Shown here in pieces: positions 23,190 to 33,433 of a stretch of DNA of 64,000 nucleotides. Origin of the DNA: an uncultured Modestobacter sp. (lineage in GTDB: Bacteria; Actinomycetota; Actinomycetes; Mycobacteriales; Geodermatophilaceae). The position numbers and the translations under genes are program-made. The notes beneath the pieces are model-generated. The model did no database searches. It saw only the letters and a program-made list of their open reading frames with translations, and was not told the DNA's origin. How positions within the stretch are numbered: position 1 is the first letter of the stretch; every line of letters starts with the position of its first letter. Where the stretch lies: positions 62,001 to 126,000 of the forward strand of contig NZ_CANKUD010000004.1 of NCBI RefSeq assembly GCF_947486615.1, read 5' to 3'.

Positions 23190-24320
23190 GTGTCCGAGAA
23201 CATCCTCGCCGCCCCGCCCATCGTCCCCACGACGTCCCAGCCGGCCGAGGCCGCCGACGAGCGCGCCCGCACCCGCGAGCCCCTGGTCTTCGGTGGGCTC
23301 AGCGAGGCCGAGGGCTGGGCGCTCGCCCCGATCACCCCCCGCGACCGGGTGCACTTCCGCACCGACCGCGAGCTGCCGCTGGCCGACTTCCGCGCCGCGC
23401 TGCCCGCCTCGGTCACCGTGACCTACGACGAGGGCGACGGCCTCTACCGGGTGGACGGCGAGACCGGCACCGCCGAGGCCCTCGCCGGCCTGATCCGCGC
23501 CTGGTGCGCCGAGCAGGGCTACGCCACCGTCGGGCTGCGGCCGGAGAACGGCGTCCGCCGCCGGGCGCCCCGCGACCTGCCCCCGGCCTTCCTCGACGGC
23601 CTGTGCCGGCACTACTGCCGGGTCAGCCTCAAGCGCCTGCAGCGGAACATGAGCACCATCCGGCTGCACCTGCCCGACAACGACGACATCGACCAGCAGG
23701 TCGCCGAGTGGGTGCTCAAGGCGGTCAGCCAGTACGACGAGACCAAGTCGGTGCCCTTCGGTGCCTTCCTGGCCACCCAGCTGTCCAAGTGGGTGCACGA
23801 CCTGGGCCGCAACGCCTACGGCCGCACCGCCGCCGACACCGAGAACAAGCAGCAGAAGGCCGTGGCCGCCTTCACCGCCGAGCACCAGCGCCGGCCGAGT
23901 GAGAAGGAGCTCGCGGAGTACATGGGCCAGAGCGTGGCCACCCTCCGCCGCAACTCCCAGACCGTCGCCACGCTGAACGGCCTGCGCAACCTCCAGTCCC
24001 TGGACGGCGGCACGGACACCGTGGAGTTCGTCGTCCCCGACAGCGCCGAGGTGCCCGACGAGATCATGGGCGAGGCGGAGCAGACCCTGCTCTCGCACGC
24101 GCTCACCGCCGCCTGCGCGCCCGACCCGACCGCCCGGCGCGACCAGCGGGCCGCCCAGCCGAACGTGCTGGGCTGGGCCACCTGGTACCTCACCACCTGG
24201 GGCGGGCAGACGAAGACGCAGCTGTCGGCCGACCTCGGCACGTCGGTGCGCAACATGAACGTGCACGCCGACCGCGCCGAGCAGGCGCTCAAGGCCCGCC
24301 TCGACGACCTGGCCGGCTGA
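23190..24320 (+). CDS. Divergent sigma-70-family-like protein with novel N-terminal half
   Basis: The 376-aa protein is unlike ordinary sigma factors in its first 130 residues, which I do not recognise. From about 135 it matches sigma architecture: LCRHYCRVSLKRLQRN, then IDQQVAEWVLKAVSQYDETK and SVPFGAFLATQLSKWVHDLG (163-207) align with the FDP..GVPF..YA...IRGAI.D.LR stretch of region 2. HQRRPSEKELAEYMGQSV (232-249) matches region 3, and WGGQTKTQLSADLGTSVRNM plus the following helix (337-372) resemble the region 4 helix-turn-helix. A strong AGGAGG precedes the GTG. It may be a true sigma factor, an inactive relative, or an anti-sigma decoy. Confidence 0.8.
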   Translation: MSENILAAPPIVPTTSQPAEAADERARTREPLVFGGLSEAEGWALAPITPRDRVHFRTDRELPLADFRAALPASVTVTYDEGDGLYRVDGETGTAEALAGLIRAWCAEQGYATVGLRPENGVRRRAPRDLPPAFLDGLCRHYCRVSLKRLQRNMSTIRLHLPDNDDIDQQVAEWVLKAVSQYDETKSVPFGAFLATQLSKWVHDLGRNAYGRTAADTENKQQKAVAAFTAEHQRRPSEKELAEYMGQSVATLRRNSQTVATLNGLRNLQSLDGGTDTVEFVVPDSAEVPDEIMGEAEQTLLSHALTAACAPDPTARRDQRAAQPNVLGWATWYLTTWGGQTKTQLSADLGTSVRNMNVHADRAEQALKARLDDLAG

Positions 24321-24384
24321 GCCGCCGACCCGACCGCCCGACGGGACGACGACGTGCCTCCGAGCTGCGAAATCAGGTTGTGAC

Positions 24385-24567
24385 ATGGGTCCATCACGGC
24401 CTCAACCTGCCGATATCCAGTTCGTGACCGCGCCGGAGCCCACTCGCCGCCCGGCCGGGGGCGTCCCTCTCCCGGCCGGGGGCAGCGCCCTCCCGGCCGG
24501 GGGCAGCGGCCGTTCGGTGGCGCTGCTGCCCGTCGCGGGCACCCGCCGTCCGGTGGTGGCCGCATGA
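24385..24567 (+). CDS. Small Pro/Gly/Arg-rich protein with internal 7-residue repeats
   Basis: A 60-aa frame without a known domain. A 21-bp unit repeats three times (24450-24512, each beginning CCCGGCCGGGGGC), encoding PAGG-containing heptads. The ribosome site is weak. Its stop overlaps the next start as ATGA, which supports real translation and coupling to the following gene. It could instead be a leader peptide or a non-coding spacer. Confidence 0.5.
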   Translation: MGPSRPQPADIQFVTAPEPTRRPAGGVPLPAGGSALPAGGSGRSVALLPVAGTRRPVVAA

Positions 24568-24911
24568 GCGTGCCCCCGGCGGAGGACCCGGCCACGGCCG
24601 TGCTCGTCCCGCACTGGCTGAGCAGCCCCGACCGGCTCGAGGTCGAGCGGGCGGTCCGCACCGCACTGGACTCCGGCCCGGTGCACCCGGTCGCCGCGAT
24701 CCACCTGAGCGACGTGCTCACCGAGCTGCACGTGGCCGCCGCCCGCGAGGTGGTCTGGCCGGCGCCGGTGTCCCGCGTCCGGCAGGCGACCGGCTGGGGC
24801 GAGGACGTCGTCCCCGTCCGGCTGTCCGCGGTCGAGCTGGCCAGCGTCCTGTCCCTGCCCGGGCTGGCCACCGTCGCCCGGGACGCACTGACCGGAGGAC
24901 GCAGCACGTGA
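24564..24911 (+). CDS. Unrecognised 115-aa protein of the same module
   Basis: No family recognised. Mostly helical with a central AIHLSDVLTELHVAAAREVV and a C-terminal LSAVELASVLSLPGLATVAR. It overlaps both neighbours by 4 nt (ATGA upstream, GTGA downstream), so the three genes 24385-25669 form one translationally coupled unit. No membrane segment or signal peptide. Confidence 0.75.
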   Translation: MSVPPAEDPATAVLVPHWLSSPDRLEVERAVRTALDSGPVHPVAAIHLSDVLTELHVAAAREVVWPAPVSRVRQATGWGEDVVPVRLSAVELASVLSLPGLATVARDALTGGRST

Positions 24912-25669
24912 CCGAGGCCCTCTTCGGCCCCCCGTCCGGTTTCCTCCAGCGGCTCAACCGCGCCGAGGTGCGGGTTCCCGACCTCCGCGAGGCCGCCGCG
25001 CGGCTGGCGGAGGACCAGGTCGCCCCCGGGCTGGAGCTCGCCGTGCAGGGCGGCACCGGTCGCGGGCCGATGCTGGTGCTCGAGGAGGCCGGCCGGCGCA
25101 CCCGGGTGCTGCTGGCCGAGCTGGCCGTGGAGATGACCCGGGCCCACGTGCCGGCGACCCCCGACGGGGTGGCCACGGCGCTCGCCGCCTGGCTGGCTCG
25201 CCGCCCGGTGCCCGACGGCATCGCCGCGACCCAGGGCATCGCGGTGGTGGACTGGACCGACAGCACCCAGAGGACGCTCGGGTGGCGGGTCGTCATCGCC
25301 CGGGACGCACTCGTCGTGCCCTGGCGTCCCTCGGGCAGCGCCACGCTGCCGCTGGTGCACCAGACCCGCTCGGCCGCCCTCGGCCGGTCCGCGGCCCTGC
25401 CCGGACAGCTGCAGGTGCGCGGCCCGGTGGCGCTGTGGACCTCCACCGAGCCGGCCGGCGTCGACACCGCCGTGCTCGCCCGCCCGGAGCAGCTGCTGGC
25501 CGAGATGGCCGGGGCCGGCCTGCGGCTGCGGGACGCGCACGTCGTCGTCACCCCGCGCCGGCCGGTCGCCTGTGCGGAGGCCGGGGTGGCCCGGCGGCTG
25601 GCGGCCGAGACGACCGACGCGTGGCTCAGCCTGCCCTGGCGGCAGCTGGCCGACCTGGGCTGGGCCTGA
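24908..25669 (+). CDS. Unrecognised 253-aa protein, last gene of the module
   Basis: No family recognised. The GTG start overlaps the preceding stop (GTGA). The protein begins with LFGPPSGFLQRLNRAEVRVP, has a helical region rich in Ala/Leu (AELAVEMTRAHVPATPDGVA), then a beta-rich part (GIAVVDWTDSTQRTLGWRVV, DALVVPWRPSG) and ends LSLPWRQLADLGWA. No signal peptide or membrane helix; likely cytoplasmic. Its job is presumably linked to the sigma-like gene two places upstream. Confidence 0.75.
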   Translation: MTEALFGPPSGFLQRLNRAEVRVPDLREAAARLAEDQVAPGLELAVQGGTGRGPMLVLEEAGRRTRVLLAELAVEMTRAHVPATPDGVATALAAWLARRPVPDGIAATQGIAVVDWTDSTQRTLGWRVVIARDALVVPWRPSGSATLPLVHQTRSAALGRSAALPGQLQVRGPVALWTSTEPAGVDTAVLARPEQLLAEMAGAGLRLRDAHVVVTPRRPVACAEAGVARRLAAETTDAWLSLPWRQLADLGWA

Positions 25670-25698
25670 CCCCACCCGTCCGGGCCTCAGACGGCGCG

Positions 25699-25803
25699 CC
25701 TCAGGTCGGTGCACCTCAGGCCAGTGCACCTCAGGCCAGTGCACCTCAGGCCAGTGCACCTCAGGCCAGTGCACCTCAGGCCAGTGCACCTCAGGCCAAC
25801 GCG
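25699..25803. repeat. 15-bp tandem repeat carrying the stop codon of the adjacent gene
   Basis: Seven 15-bp units of CCTCAGGCCAGTGCA: five identical (25714-25788), with variant first (25699-25713) and last (25789-25803) units. On the minus strand each unit reads GCC TGA GGT GCA CTG in frame with the carboxypeptidase gene, whose stop at 25791-25793 is the first TGA of the series. The array lies between convergent genes. Confidence 0.9.
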
Positions 25804-27839
25804 CCGTACTCCCAGTGCCACGGCTCGGGGTTCGTGCCGTCTGCCTGCGCCCAGTCCGGGTGGACCCAGCCGTAGTACCCGGCGTTGAGCTGCATCCACG
25901 CCGTCTGCGCGGTGCCGAACACGTTGATCCCGCCGCACAGGTCCACGGCCAGGGCCCAGCCGTGGTTGGACGTGCCCGGGACGGCGGTGATCTTCGGCTT
26001 GCGGTGGTGGGCGTCGACCTGCGCGTCCAGTGACCGGTAGGAGTCGGTGATGCAGAGCGGGGTGCCGAACGCCGTCTGGTACGCCGCCGACATCGCCGTG
26101 TATGCCGCCGCGGCGTCGCAGCGCAGCCGGTGGCCCTTGCCGATGGTGCACAGCTGGTCGGCCGGGATCCGGCCGTTGGACCAGCCACCCCAGGCTGCGG
26201 AGGTGGTGCCGGCGGTCGGGGTCGGCGCGCTGCACGTCGCTGGGAAGGGGCCGGTGACCGGCAGCGGGGCCGGGGTGGCGGGCGGCACGGTCACCCGGAC
26301 GGCGGTGCTGAGGTCGGCCAGCTCGCGGACCGCCACCTGCCGGCGGTCGGCGGAGGCGGACAGCACGCTGGTGCCGCCCAGGTAGATGCCGGCGTCGTCC
26401 AGGCCGCTGCGCGGGTCGGTGCTGAACACCAGGTCGCCGACCTGGAGCTGGCCGGCCGGCACCGGGGTGCCCTGCGCCCACTGGCCGGCGAGGTCGCCGG
26501 GCAGGCCGATGCCGCCCTGGGTCCACGCGGCCGCGACGAGACCGGCGCAGCCGTACCTGTCCGGTCCGGTCCGGTCGGCCACGTAGGGCTTGCCGAGCTG
26601 GGCGAACGCGGCGCTGACCGCGGCCACCGTCTCGGCGGGGAGCACGGTCAGCGTGCGGCCGGCGACGTAGGTGGTGGCCACCCCGGGGACCGGGGCGCCC
26701 GCGGCGTCGCGCAACGCGGCCAGCCCGACGGGCAGGTCGGCCGGGTCGGCGAGGTCGGCGGCCGGCGGCGGGGTGATGCCGGCCAGCGCGAGCTGGGCCA
26801 GCTGGTCCTGCCACCCGGCCAGCGCGGCGGCGTTGGCGGCGTCCTGACCGGCGGAGCTCAGGCTGGTGCCCGACGCCGCCCACTGGGCGCTGACCGCCGG
26901 GTCGAGGTCGGCAACCACGGCCCGGATCTCGGTCAGCACGCCCTCGGCCCGGCGGTGCGCGTCGGCGGCCAGGGCGTCGGCGGTGTCGGCGGCGTCGATC
27001 TGCTCGGCCGCCCGCACGGCGGCCACGGCGGCGCGGGCCACCTGGGCGTCCCGGTCGGCGGTGAGCTGCTCGGCGAGACCCGCGGCGTGCAGCACGTCGG
27101 CGGTCGCCTCGGGGGCGTGCACCGACAGCTGGGCCAGCGGCCAGCGCTCGGACGGGTTGCGCTGGTAAAGGATCGCCGCGTGGTCGCCCACGAGGGCGCG
27201 GGCGGCGGCCGCCGCCGCGAGCGCGGTGCTGCCGGCCTCCCGCGCCTGGCGGGCCTGCGTCTCGAAGTGGGTGGCCTCGGTGAGGGCCGCGCGGTAGCGG
27301 GCGGCCGCAGCGGTGAGGGTCGCGGAGGTCTGCTGCGCCTGGCCGGCGGCACTGGCCGGCTGCGGCACCTGGCCGGCCTCGGTGGGCGGCTGGACGAAGG
27401 CGGCGAGCACGGCGACCAGGGCGAGGGTCGCACCACCGACGACGGCGAGCCGGGACCACCGCAGCCGGACGGCACCCGGGGTGCGGGTGCGCCGGGCGGC
27501 GGGACGTCGGCCGGCCGGGGGGTGGCGGCGGGCGGGGGCGCCACGCCGCGGGGCGGGGCGCTGGCCGGTGCGCGGAGCGCCGGTCCGCGCAGTTCCGCTG
27601 CGCGGAGTGCCGGTACGAGGAGTCCCGGTACGAGGGGCTCCGGCACGCGGGGCTCCGGTACGAGGCGTCCCGCTGCGGGGAGATCCGGTCCCGGGCGTGC
27701 TGGTGCCGGCTGCCTGCGCACCGGCACCGGCACGGGCCGTGCCGGGGCGTGGCTGGGCGGCCGGTCGCCGGGCCGGGGGCTGGGCGGTGGACCCGCCACG
27801 CGATCGCGGGGTCGCGGACTGCGTGCGTGGTGCGGGCAC
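25791..27839 (-). CDS. Large membrane-anchored protein: NlpC/P60-like domain + M15 DD-carboxypeptidase
   Basis: The 682-aa protein has a Thr/Gly/Pro/Arg repeat region (about 50-95, units such as TPRTGAPRAG), one membrane helix (about 131-149), an Ala-rich coiled coil (about 160-380), an NlpC/P60-like domain with YGCAGLVAAAW, and a C-terminal M15B peptidase with SNHGWALAVD and EPWHWEY (zinc and catalytic residues intact). The usual NlpC/P60 His is missing: GLDDAGIYLGG replaces the typical HVGIYLGG. The M15 part should trim D-Ala from peptidoglycan. The GTG at 27839 has GGGGGGACG upstream. It is convergent with the sigma-like module. Confidence 0.87.
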   Translation of the reverse strand: MPAPRTQSATPRSRGGSTAQPPARRPAAQPRPGTARAGAGAQAAGTSTPGTGSPRSGTPRTGAPRAGAPRTGTPRTGTPRSGTARTGAPRTGQRPAPRRGAPARRHPPAGRRPAARRTRTPGAVRLRWSRLAVVGGATLALVAVLAAFVQPPTEAGQVPQPASAAGQAQQTSATLTAAAARYRAALTEATHFETQARQAREAGSTALAAAAAARALVGDHAAILYQRNPSERWPLAQLSVHAPEATADVLHAAGLAEQLTADRDAQVARAAVAAVRAAEQIDAADTADALAADAHRRAEGVLTEIRAVVADLDPAVSAQWAASGTSLSSAGQDAANAAALAGWQDQLAQLALAGITPPPAADLADPADLPVGLAALRDAAGAPVPGVATTYVAGRTLTVLPAETVAAVSAAFAQLGKPYVADRTGPDRYGCAGLVAAAWTQGGIGLPGDLAGQWAQGTPVPAGQLQVGDLVFSTDPRSGLDDAGIYLGGTSVLSASADRRQVAVRELADLSTAVRVTVPPATPAPLPVTGPFPATCSAPTPTAGTTSAAWGGWSNGRIPADQLCTIGKGHRLRCDAAAAYTAMSAAYQTAFGTPLCITDSYRSLDAQVDAHHRKPKITAVPGTSNHGWALAVDLCGGINVFGTAQTAWMQLNAGYYGWVHPDWAQADGTNPEPWHWEYGALA

Positions 27840-27986
27840 CGTCGTCCCCCCTGCTGCGTCGGATCGGCCCGGTCGCCAGGTGGCGTCCGGTGTCCTGATC
27901 CCATCGACGCAGCCCCCGTGGGGGTGGAGCGCCCTCACCGCTTCGGGGGAGGCCGATCACCCCTTCGGGGGAGGGGGGAGAGACGA

Positions 27987-28023
27987 CGAGGCCCCGCCGT
28001 CCACGGGGGACGACGGGGCCTCG
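27987..28023. terminator. Terminator after gltA
   Basis: CGAGGCCCCG (27987-27996) pairs with CGGGGCCTCG (28014-28023), with a nested CGTCC/GGACG stem in the loop. It starts 16 nt after the citrate synthase stop. Confidence 0.8.
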
Positions 28024-28039
28024 GCTGGTGCGGGCTGGG

Positions 28040-29341
<1,302 letters not shown>

Positions 29342-29374
29342 CAGCTCTGGACGCTACTCAGTTCTCGCGCGGAT

Positions 29375-29417
29375 GCGACAGGGCCCCGCCGCACCGGATG
29401 AGACGGGGCCCTGTCGC
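29375..29417. terminator. Terminator after fumC
   Basis: GCGACAGGGCCCCG (29375-29388) pairs perfectly with CGGGGCCCTGTCGC (29404-29417), starting 6 nt after the fumC stop and ending transcription before gltA. Confidence 0.8.
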
Positions 29418-29422
29418 CGTCC

Positions 29423-30817
29423 TCACGGGTGGGTCATGGAGAGGACGTCGAGCGCCTGGTCCAGCTGCTCCTCGGTGAGCTTCCCGGCCTGGACGTACCC
29501 CCGCTCGACGACCACCTGGCGGATGGTCTTCTGCTCGGCCAGCGACTGCTTGGCGACCTTGGCCGCCTCCTCGTAGCCGATGTACTTGTTCAGCGGCGTG
29601 ACGATGGAGGGCGAGGACTCGGCGTAGGTGCGGCACTGCTCGACGTTGGCGGTGATCCCGTCGACGCAGCGGTCGGCGAGCACCCGGCTGACGTTGGCCA
29701 GCAGCCGGATCGACTCCAGCACGTTGCGGGCCATCAGCGGCAGCGTCACGTTCAGCTCGAAGACGCCGGTGGTGCCGGCGTAGGTGACCGCCGCGTCGTT
29801 GCCGATCACCTGGGCGCCCACCTGGATGACCGCCTCGGGGATCACCGGGTTCACCTTGCCCGGCATGATCGAGCTGCCCGGCTGCAGGTCGGGGAGGGCG
29901 ATCTCGCCGAGCCCGGTGCGGGGGCCGGAGCCCATCCAGCGCAGGTCGTTGGCGATCTTGATCAGGCCGACGGCGATGGTCTTCAGCTGGCCGGAGCCCT
30001 CGACGAGGGCATCGCGGGAGCTCTGCGCCTCGAAGTGGTCGCGCGCCTCGGACAGCGGCAGGCCCAGGTCGGCGGCGAGCGCGTCGATGATCGCCGCGGC
30101 GAAGCCGGGCGGGGTGTTGATCCCGGTACCGACCGCGGTGCCGCCCAGCGGCAGTTCTCCGATGCGGGGGAGGGAGGCATGCAGTCGCTCGATGCCGTAG
30201 CGGACGGCGGCGGCGTACCCGCCGAACTCCTGCCCCAGGGTCACCGGGGTGGCGTCCATCAGGTGCGTGCGGCCGCTCTTGACCACCTCGGCGTACTCGG
30301 TGGCCTTGCGCTCCAGCGAGGTCGCCAGGTGCTCCAGCGCCGGGACCAGGTCGCGCACGATGGCCCGGGTGGCGGCGACGTGGATGGCCGAGGGGAACAC
30401 GTCGTTGGACGACTGCGAGGCGTTGACGTGGTCGTTGGGGTGCACCGGGGAGCCCAGCGCCTCGGTGGCGAGGGTGGCGATGACCTCGTTGGTGTTCATG
30501 TTGCTCGAGGTCCCGGAGCCGGTCTGGAAGACGTCGATCGGGAAGTGCTCGTCCCACTTCCCGGCGGTCACCTCCGCGGCGGCGGCGACGATCGCGTCGG
30601 CGGTCTCCTGGGACAGGACCCCGAGCGAGGCGTTGACGGTGGCGGCGGCGCCCTTGATCGACGCGAGGGCGGCGATCAGCTCGCGCTCGATCGGCGTGCC
30701 GGAGATGGGGAAGTTCTCGACGGCGCGCTGGGTCTGGGCCCGCCACTTCGCCCAGGACGGGACGCGGACCTCCCCCATGGAGTCGTGCTCGACGCGGTAG
30801 TCCGTCTCGGTGGCCAC
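29423..30817 (-). CDS. fumC: Class II fumarate hydratase
   Basis: Interconverts fumarate and malate without an iron-sulphur cluster. The 464-aa protein shows [52 protein letters not shown] and the superfamily signature [15 protein letters not shown] with the catalytic Ser on the flexible loop. GTG start at 30817 with GGGAGCG upstream. Full length, single-gene unit. Confidence 0.98.
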   Translation of the reverse strand: MATETDYRVEHDSMGEVRVPSWAKWRAQTQRAVENFPISGTPIERELIAALASIKGAAATVNASLGVLSQETADAIVAAAAEVTAGKWDEHFPIDVFQTGSGTSSNMNTNEVIATLATEALGSPVHPNDHVNASQSSNDVFPSAIHVAATRAIVRDLVPALEHLATSLERKATEYAEVVKSGRTHLMDATPVTLGQEFGGYAAAVRYGIERLHASLPRIGELPLGGTAVGTGINTPPGFAAAIIDALAADLGLPLSEARDHFEAQSSRDALVEGSGQLKTIAVGLIKIANDLRWMGSGPRTGLGEIALPDLQPGSSIMPGKVNPVIPEAVIQVGAQVIGNDAAVTYAGTTGVFELNVTLPLMARNVLESIRLLANVSRVLADRCVDGITANVEQCRTYAESSPSIVTPLNKYIGYEEAAKVAKQSLAEQKTIRQVVVERGYVQAGKLTEEQLDQALDVLSMTHP

Positions 30818-30994
30818 GGTGCGCTCCCGGTGGTGGTGGATGGTTCGGAACCTCGCCCGCGACCCTAGACACCCGCCGGGACGGCGGCGCCGTCGGAGCC
30901 TGTGGACGACGCCCGCGTGGCCCGCCGCCGCCGTCCTACGCTCCGCCGGGAGCCCGACCGACCCCCTGTCGGTCCCCGTCCGCAGGAGACGCGC

Positions 30995-31549
30995 ATGCCC
31001 GAGCAGCCCCCGTCCTCGCCCGTGCCGTGCCCGCCGCCGCAGCCACCCAGCTGGCCGGCCGCCGGCTGGGGGCCCGGTGCGCCGGGCCCCGGCACCGCAT
31101 GGCCGGGCCCGCCGCCCGCGCCGCCCGCGGCCCGGCCCACCGGGGCGTCACCGGCTGCGGCCGCCGTCCGGGCGGGGGTGCTCGCGCTCGGCATCGTGCT
31201 GGCGGTGGTGGTGGGCGCACTCGTCCTCCGCTCGGGCGCCGACGACCTCGGCCGGGGTATCGGGGAGGGCTGGGCGGAGGCATCGGCCGCGGCAGTGGCC
31301 GATGCGTCGTCCGGCTACCCCGACCCCGGCTGGTACGACCCGGTGCCCGAGCAGTCCGACCCGGAGGCGCCCGACGGCCTGGGCGACGACCCGGTGCTGG
31401 ACGGCCTCGCCCAGCAGTGCTTCGACGGGGACCTGCCCGCCTGCGACGACCTCTACCTGGAGGCGGTGCCGGGGTACCGGGAGTACGGCCTCACCTGCGC
31501 CGGCCGGGTCGAGGCGTACGCCGTCTACAGCTGCGCCGAACTGGGCTGA
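30995..31549 (+). CDS. Membrane protein with Pro-rich head and Cys-containing extracellular tail
   Basis: The 184-aa protein has a Pro/Gly-rich cytoplasmic N-terminus (about 1-60), one membrane helix (about 63-82, [17 protein letters not shown]) and an acidic external tail ending with [20 protein letters not shown] and [20 protein letters not shown]. The pattern Q-C-...-A-C-D-x-L-Y and T-C-x-G-R is one I associate with actinobacterial envelope proteins of unknown role. CAGGAGACG precedes the ATG. Divergent from fumC, 24 nt before the next gene. Confidence 0.75.
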   Translation: MPEQPPSSPVPCPPPQPPSWPAAGWGPGAPGPGTAWPGPPPAPPAARPTGASPAAAAVRAGVLALGIVLAVVVGALVLRSGADDLGRGIGEGWAEASAAAVADASSGYPDPGWYDPVPEQSDPEAPDGLGDDPVLDGLAQQCFDGDLPACDDLYLEAVPGYREYGLTCAGRVEAYAVYSCAELG

Positions 31550-31573
31550 CGTCCCGCCCGTTAGGGTCCGGGC

Positions 31574-32221
31574 ATGAGCGAGCAGCCGGCTCCCGATCGT
31601 CCCGTCGTCCGTGCCTCCGACGCCGAGCGCGAGGCGGTGGTGGCCCGGCTGCAGACGGCGGTCGGTGAGGGCCGGATCGACCTCGACGAGTTCGGCCAGC
31701 GGGTCGAGGCCGCCTACGGTGCCACCACCACCGCGGACCTGGGCGAGCTGCTCGCCGACCTGCCCGCCCCGGCGTCGGCCGTGCCGGCGTTCGGCGAGGT
31801 CGTCGGCGAGCGGACGACGGGGGCGATCGCCACCGTGTTCGGCGACGTGAAGCTCACCGCCACGACCAGCGTGCCGGAGAAGGCGAGCACCGTCTTCGGT
31901 GACGTGCGGATCGACCTGCGCGGCCTGCGGACGTCGGAGGAGACGGTGGCGCTGCAGCTGGGCACGGTCTTCGGCGACGTGGAGGTCATCGTCAGCGAGG
32001 GGGTCGCCGCCGAGATCGAGGGCTGGACCGTGTTCGGCGACCGCAAGACCCAGCTCGCGCCGGTCCCACGGATCCCCGGCACCCCGCGGGTCGTCGTCCG
32101 CGGCTGGACGGTCTTCGGTGACCTGAAGCTGCGCAGCCTGGCGCCGGGGGAGTCCCCGAGCCGCTGGCGCGCCGTGCTCGACCGCCTGGCCGAGCGCCGC
32201 GCCACCCCGCCCACCCCCTGA
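31574..32221 (+). CDS. DUF1707 / LiaF-like cell wall-response protein
   Basis: The 215-aa protein begins with a DUF1707 domain (VRASDAEREAVVARLQTAVG, GRIDLDEFGQRVEAAYGA), a short SHOCT-like helical module. The rest is a beta-helix-type region with five repeats of TVFGDVK/R (ATVFGDVKLT, STVFGDVRID, GTVFGDVEVI, WTVFGDRKTQ, WTVFGDLKLR), as in the C-terminal domain of LiaF/DUF2154 proteins. No transmembrane helix, so it is probably cytoplasmic or peripheral. Likely co-transcribed with the preceding membrane protein. Confidence 0.85.
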   Translation: MSEQPAPDRPVVRASDAEREAVVARLQTAVGEGRIDLDEFGQRVEAAYGATTTADLGELLADLPAPASAVPAFGEVVGERTTGAIATVFGDVKLTATTSVPEKASTVFGDVRIDLRGLRTSEETVALQLGTVFGDVEVIVSEGVAAEIEGWTVFGDRKTQLAPVPRIPGTPRVVVRGWTVFGDLKLRSLAPGESPSRWRAVLDRLAERRATPPTP

Positions 32222-32266
32222 CCGCCGGCCCCGCTGCCGGCTCGGGAGCGGGGCGACGGCGTCCGG

Positions 32267-33319
32267 CTACTCGCCGTCGCCGAAGGGGACGGCGGAGTAC
32301 TGGTTCAGCTTCTCCAGCGAGTGCAGGCTGTCGATCGACCGGATCGTGCCCGACCGCGAGCGCATCACCAGCGACTGCGTGGTCGCCCCGCCGGCCCGGT
32401 ACTGGACGCCGCGCAGCAGCTCCCCGTCGGTGATGCCGGTGGCCACGAAGAACACGTCGCCCTGCACCAGGTCGTCGATGGCCAGCACCCGGTCGAGGTC
32501 GTGGCCGGCGTCCAGCGCCTTCTGCCGCTCGGCGTCGTCCCGCGGCCACAGCCGGCCCTGCAGGGCGCCGCCCATGCACTTGAGCGCGCAGGCGGTGATG
32601 ATGCCCTCCGGCGTGCCACCGATGCCCATCAGCAGGTCGACGCCGGTGCCCTCGCGGGCGGCGGCGATGGCGCCGGCCACGTCGCCGTCGGTGATGAACT
32701 TGATCCGGGCCCCGGCCTCGCGCACCTCGCTCACCAGCTGCTCGTGGCGTGGGCGGTCGAGGATGCACACGGTGACGTCGCCGACCGAGCTGCGCTTGGC
32801 CTTGGCCACCTTGCGGATGTTCTCCGCCACCGGCGCGGTGATGTCGATGACGTCGGCGGCGGCCGGCCCGGTGGCGATCTTGTCCATGTAGAACACCGCC
32901 GACGGGTCGTACATGGCCCCGCGGTCGGCCACGGCCATCACCGCGATGGCGTTGGGCATGCCCTTGGCCATCAGCGTGGTGCCGTCGATCGGGTCGACCG
33001 CCACGTCGTAGTCGTTGCCCCACCCGTCGCCGACGTGCTCGCCGTTGTAGAGCATCGGGGCCTCGTCCTTCTCGCCCTCCCCGATGACCACGACGCCGCG
33101 CATGTGCACCGTGCCGATCAGCGCCCGCATGGCGTCGACGGCGGCGCCGTCACCGCCGTTCTTGTCGCCCCGCCCCACCCAGCGGCCGGCGGCGAGCGCG
33201 GCGGCCTCGGTGACCCGGACCAGCTCCAGGGCCAGGTTGCGGTCGGGGGCCGGGCGGTCGGCGCGCAGGGTCGAGGCCGGCCGGGTGGGGGGCGGGCCGT
33301 CGGGGAGCGGCAGGGACAC
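32267..33319 (-). CDS. glpX: Class II fructose-1,6-bisphosphatase
   Basis: Hydrolyses fructose-1,6-bisphosphate to fructose-6-phosphate in gluconeogenesis, metal dependent. The 350-aa protein shows [29 protein letters not shown], the metal-binding [13 protein letters not shown] and [20 protein letters not shown]. The GTG at 33319 has AGGAGGTCAC immediately upstream; longer frames are not supported. Divergent from the DUF4245 gene, as is common in actinobacteria. Confidence 0.96.
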   Translation of the reverse strand: MSLPLPDGPPPTRPASTLRADRPAPDRNLALELVRVTEAAALAAGRWVGRGDKNGGDGAAVDAMRALIGTVHMRGVVVIGEGEKDEAPMLYNGEHVGDGWGNDYDVAVDPIDGTTLMAKGMPNAIAVMAVADRGAMYDPSAVFYMDKIATGPAAADVIDITAPVAENIRKVAKAKRSSVGDVTVCILDRPRHEQLVSEVREAGARIKFITDGDVAGAIAAAREGTGVDLLMGIGGTPEGIITACALKCMGGALQGRLWPRDDAERQKALDAGHDLDRVLAIDDLVQGDVFFVATGITDGELLRGVQYRAGGATTQSLVMRSRSGTIRSIDSLHSLEKLNQYSAVPFGDGE

Positions 33320-33433
33320 GTGACCTCCTGGGCAGGTCCCCCTCCTGGGTCCCCGGGCGAGCTCGGGACGCCGTGGCGGGGGCCACGGACGTTGCTCGGC
33401 GGGGTGGGGGAGCGGTGCTGCGATCCTAGGGGC

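Noticed and set aside
25699-25803. Regular repeats suggestive of a CRISPR array
   Set aside because: The units are directly adjacent with a 15-bp period and no spacers; there are no cas genes nearby.
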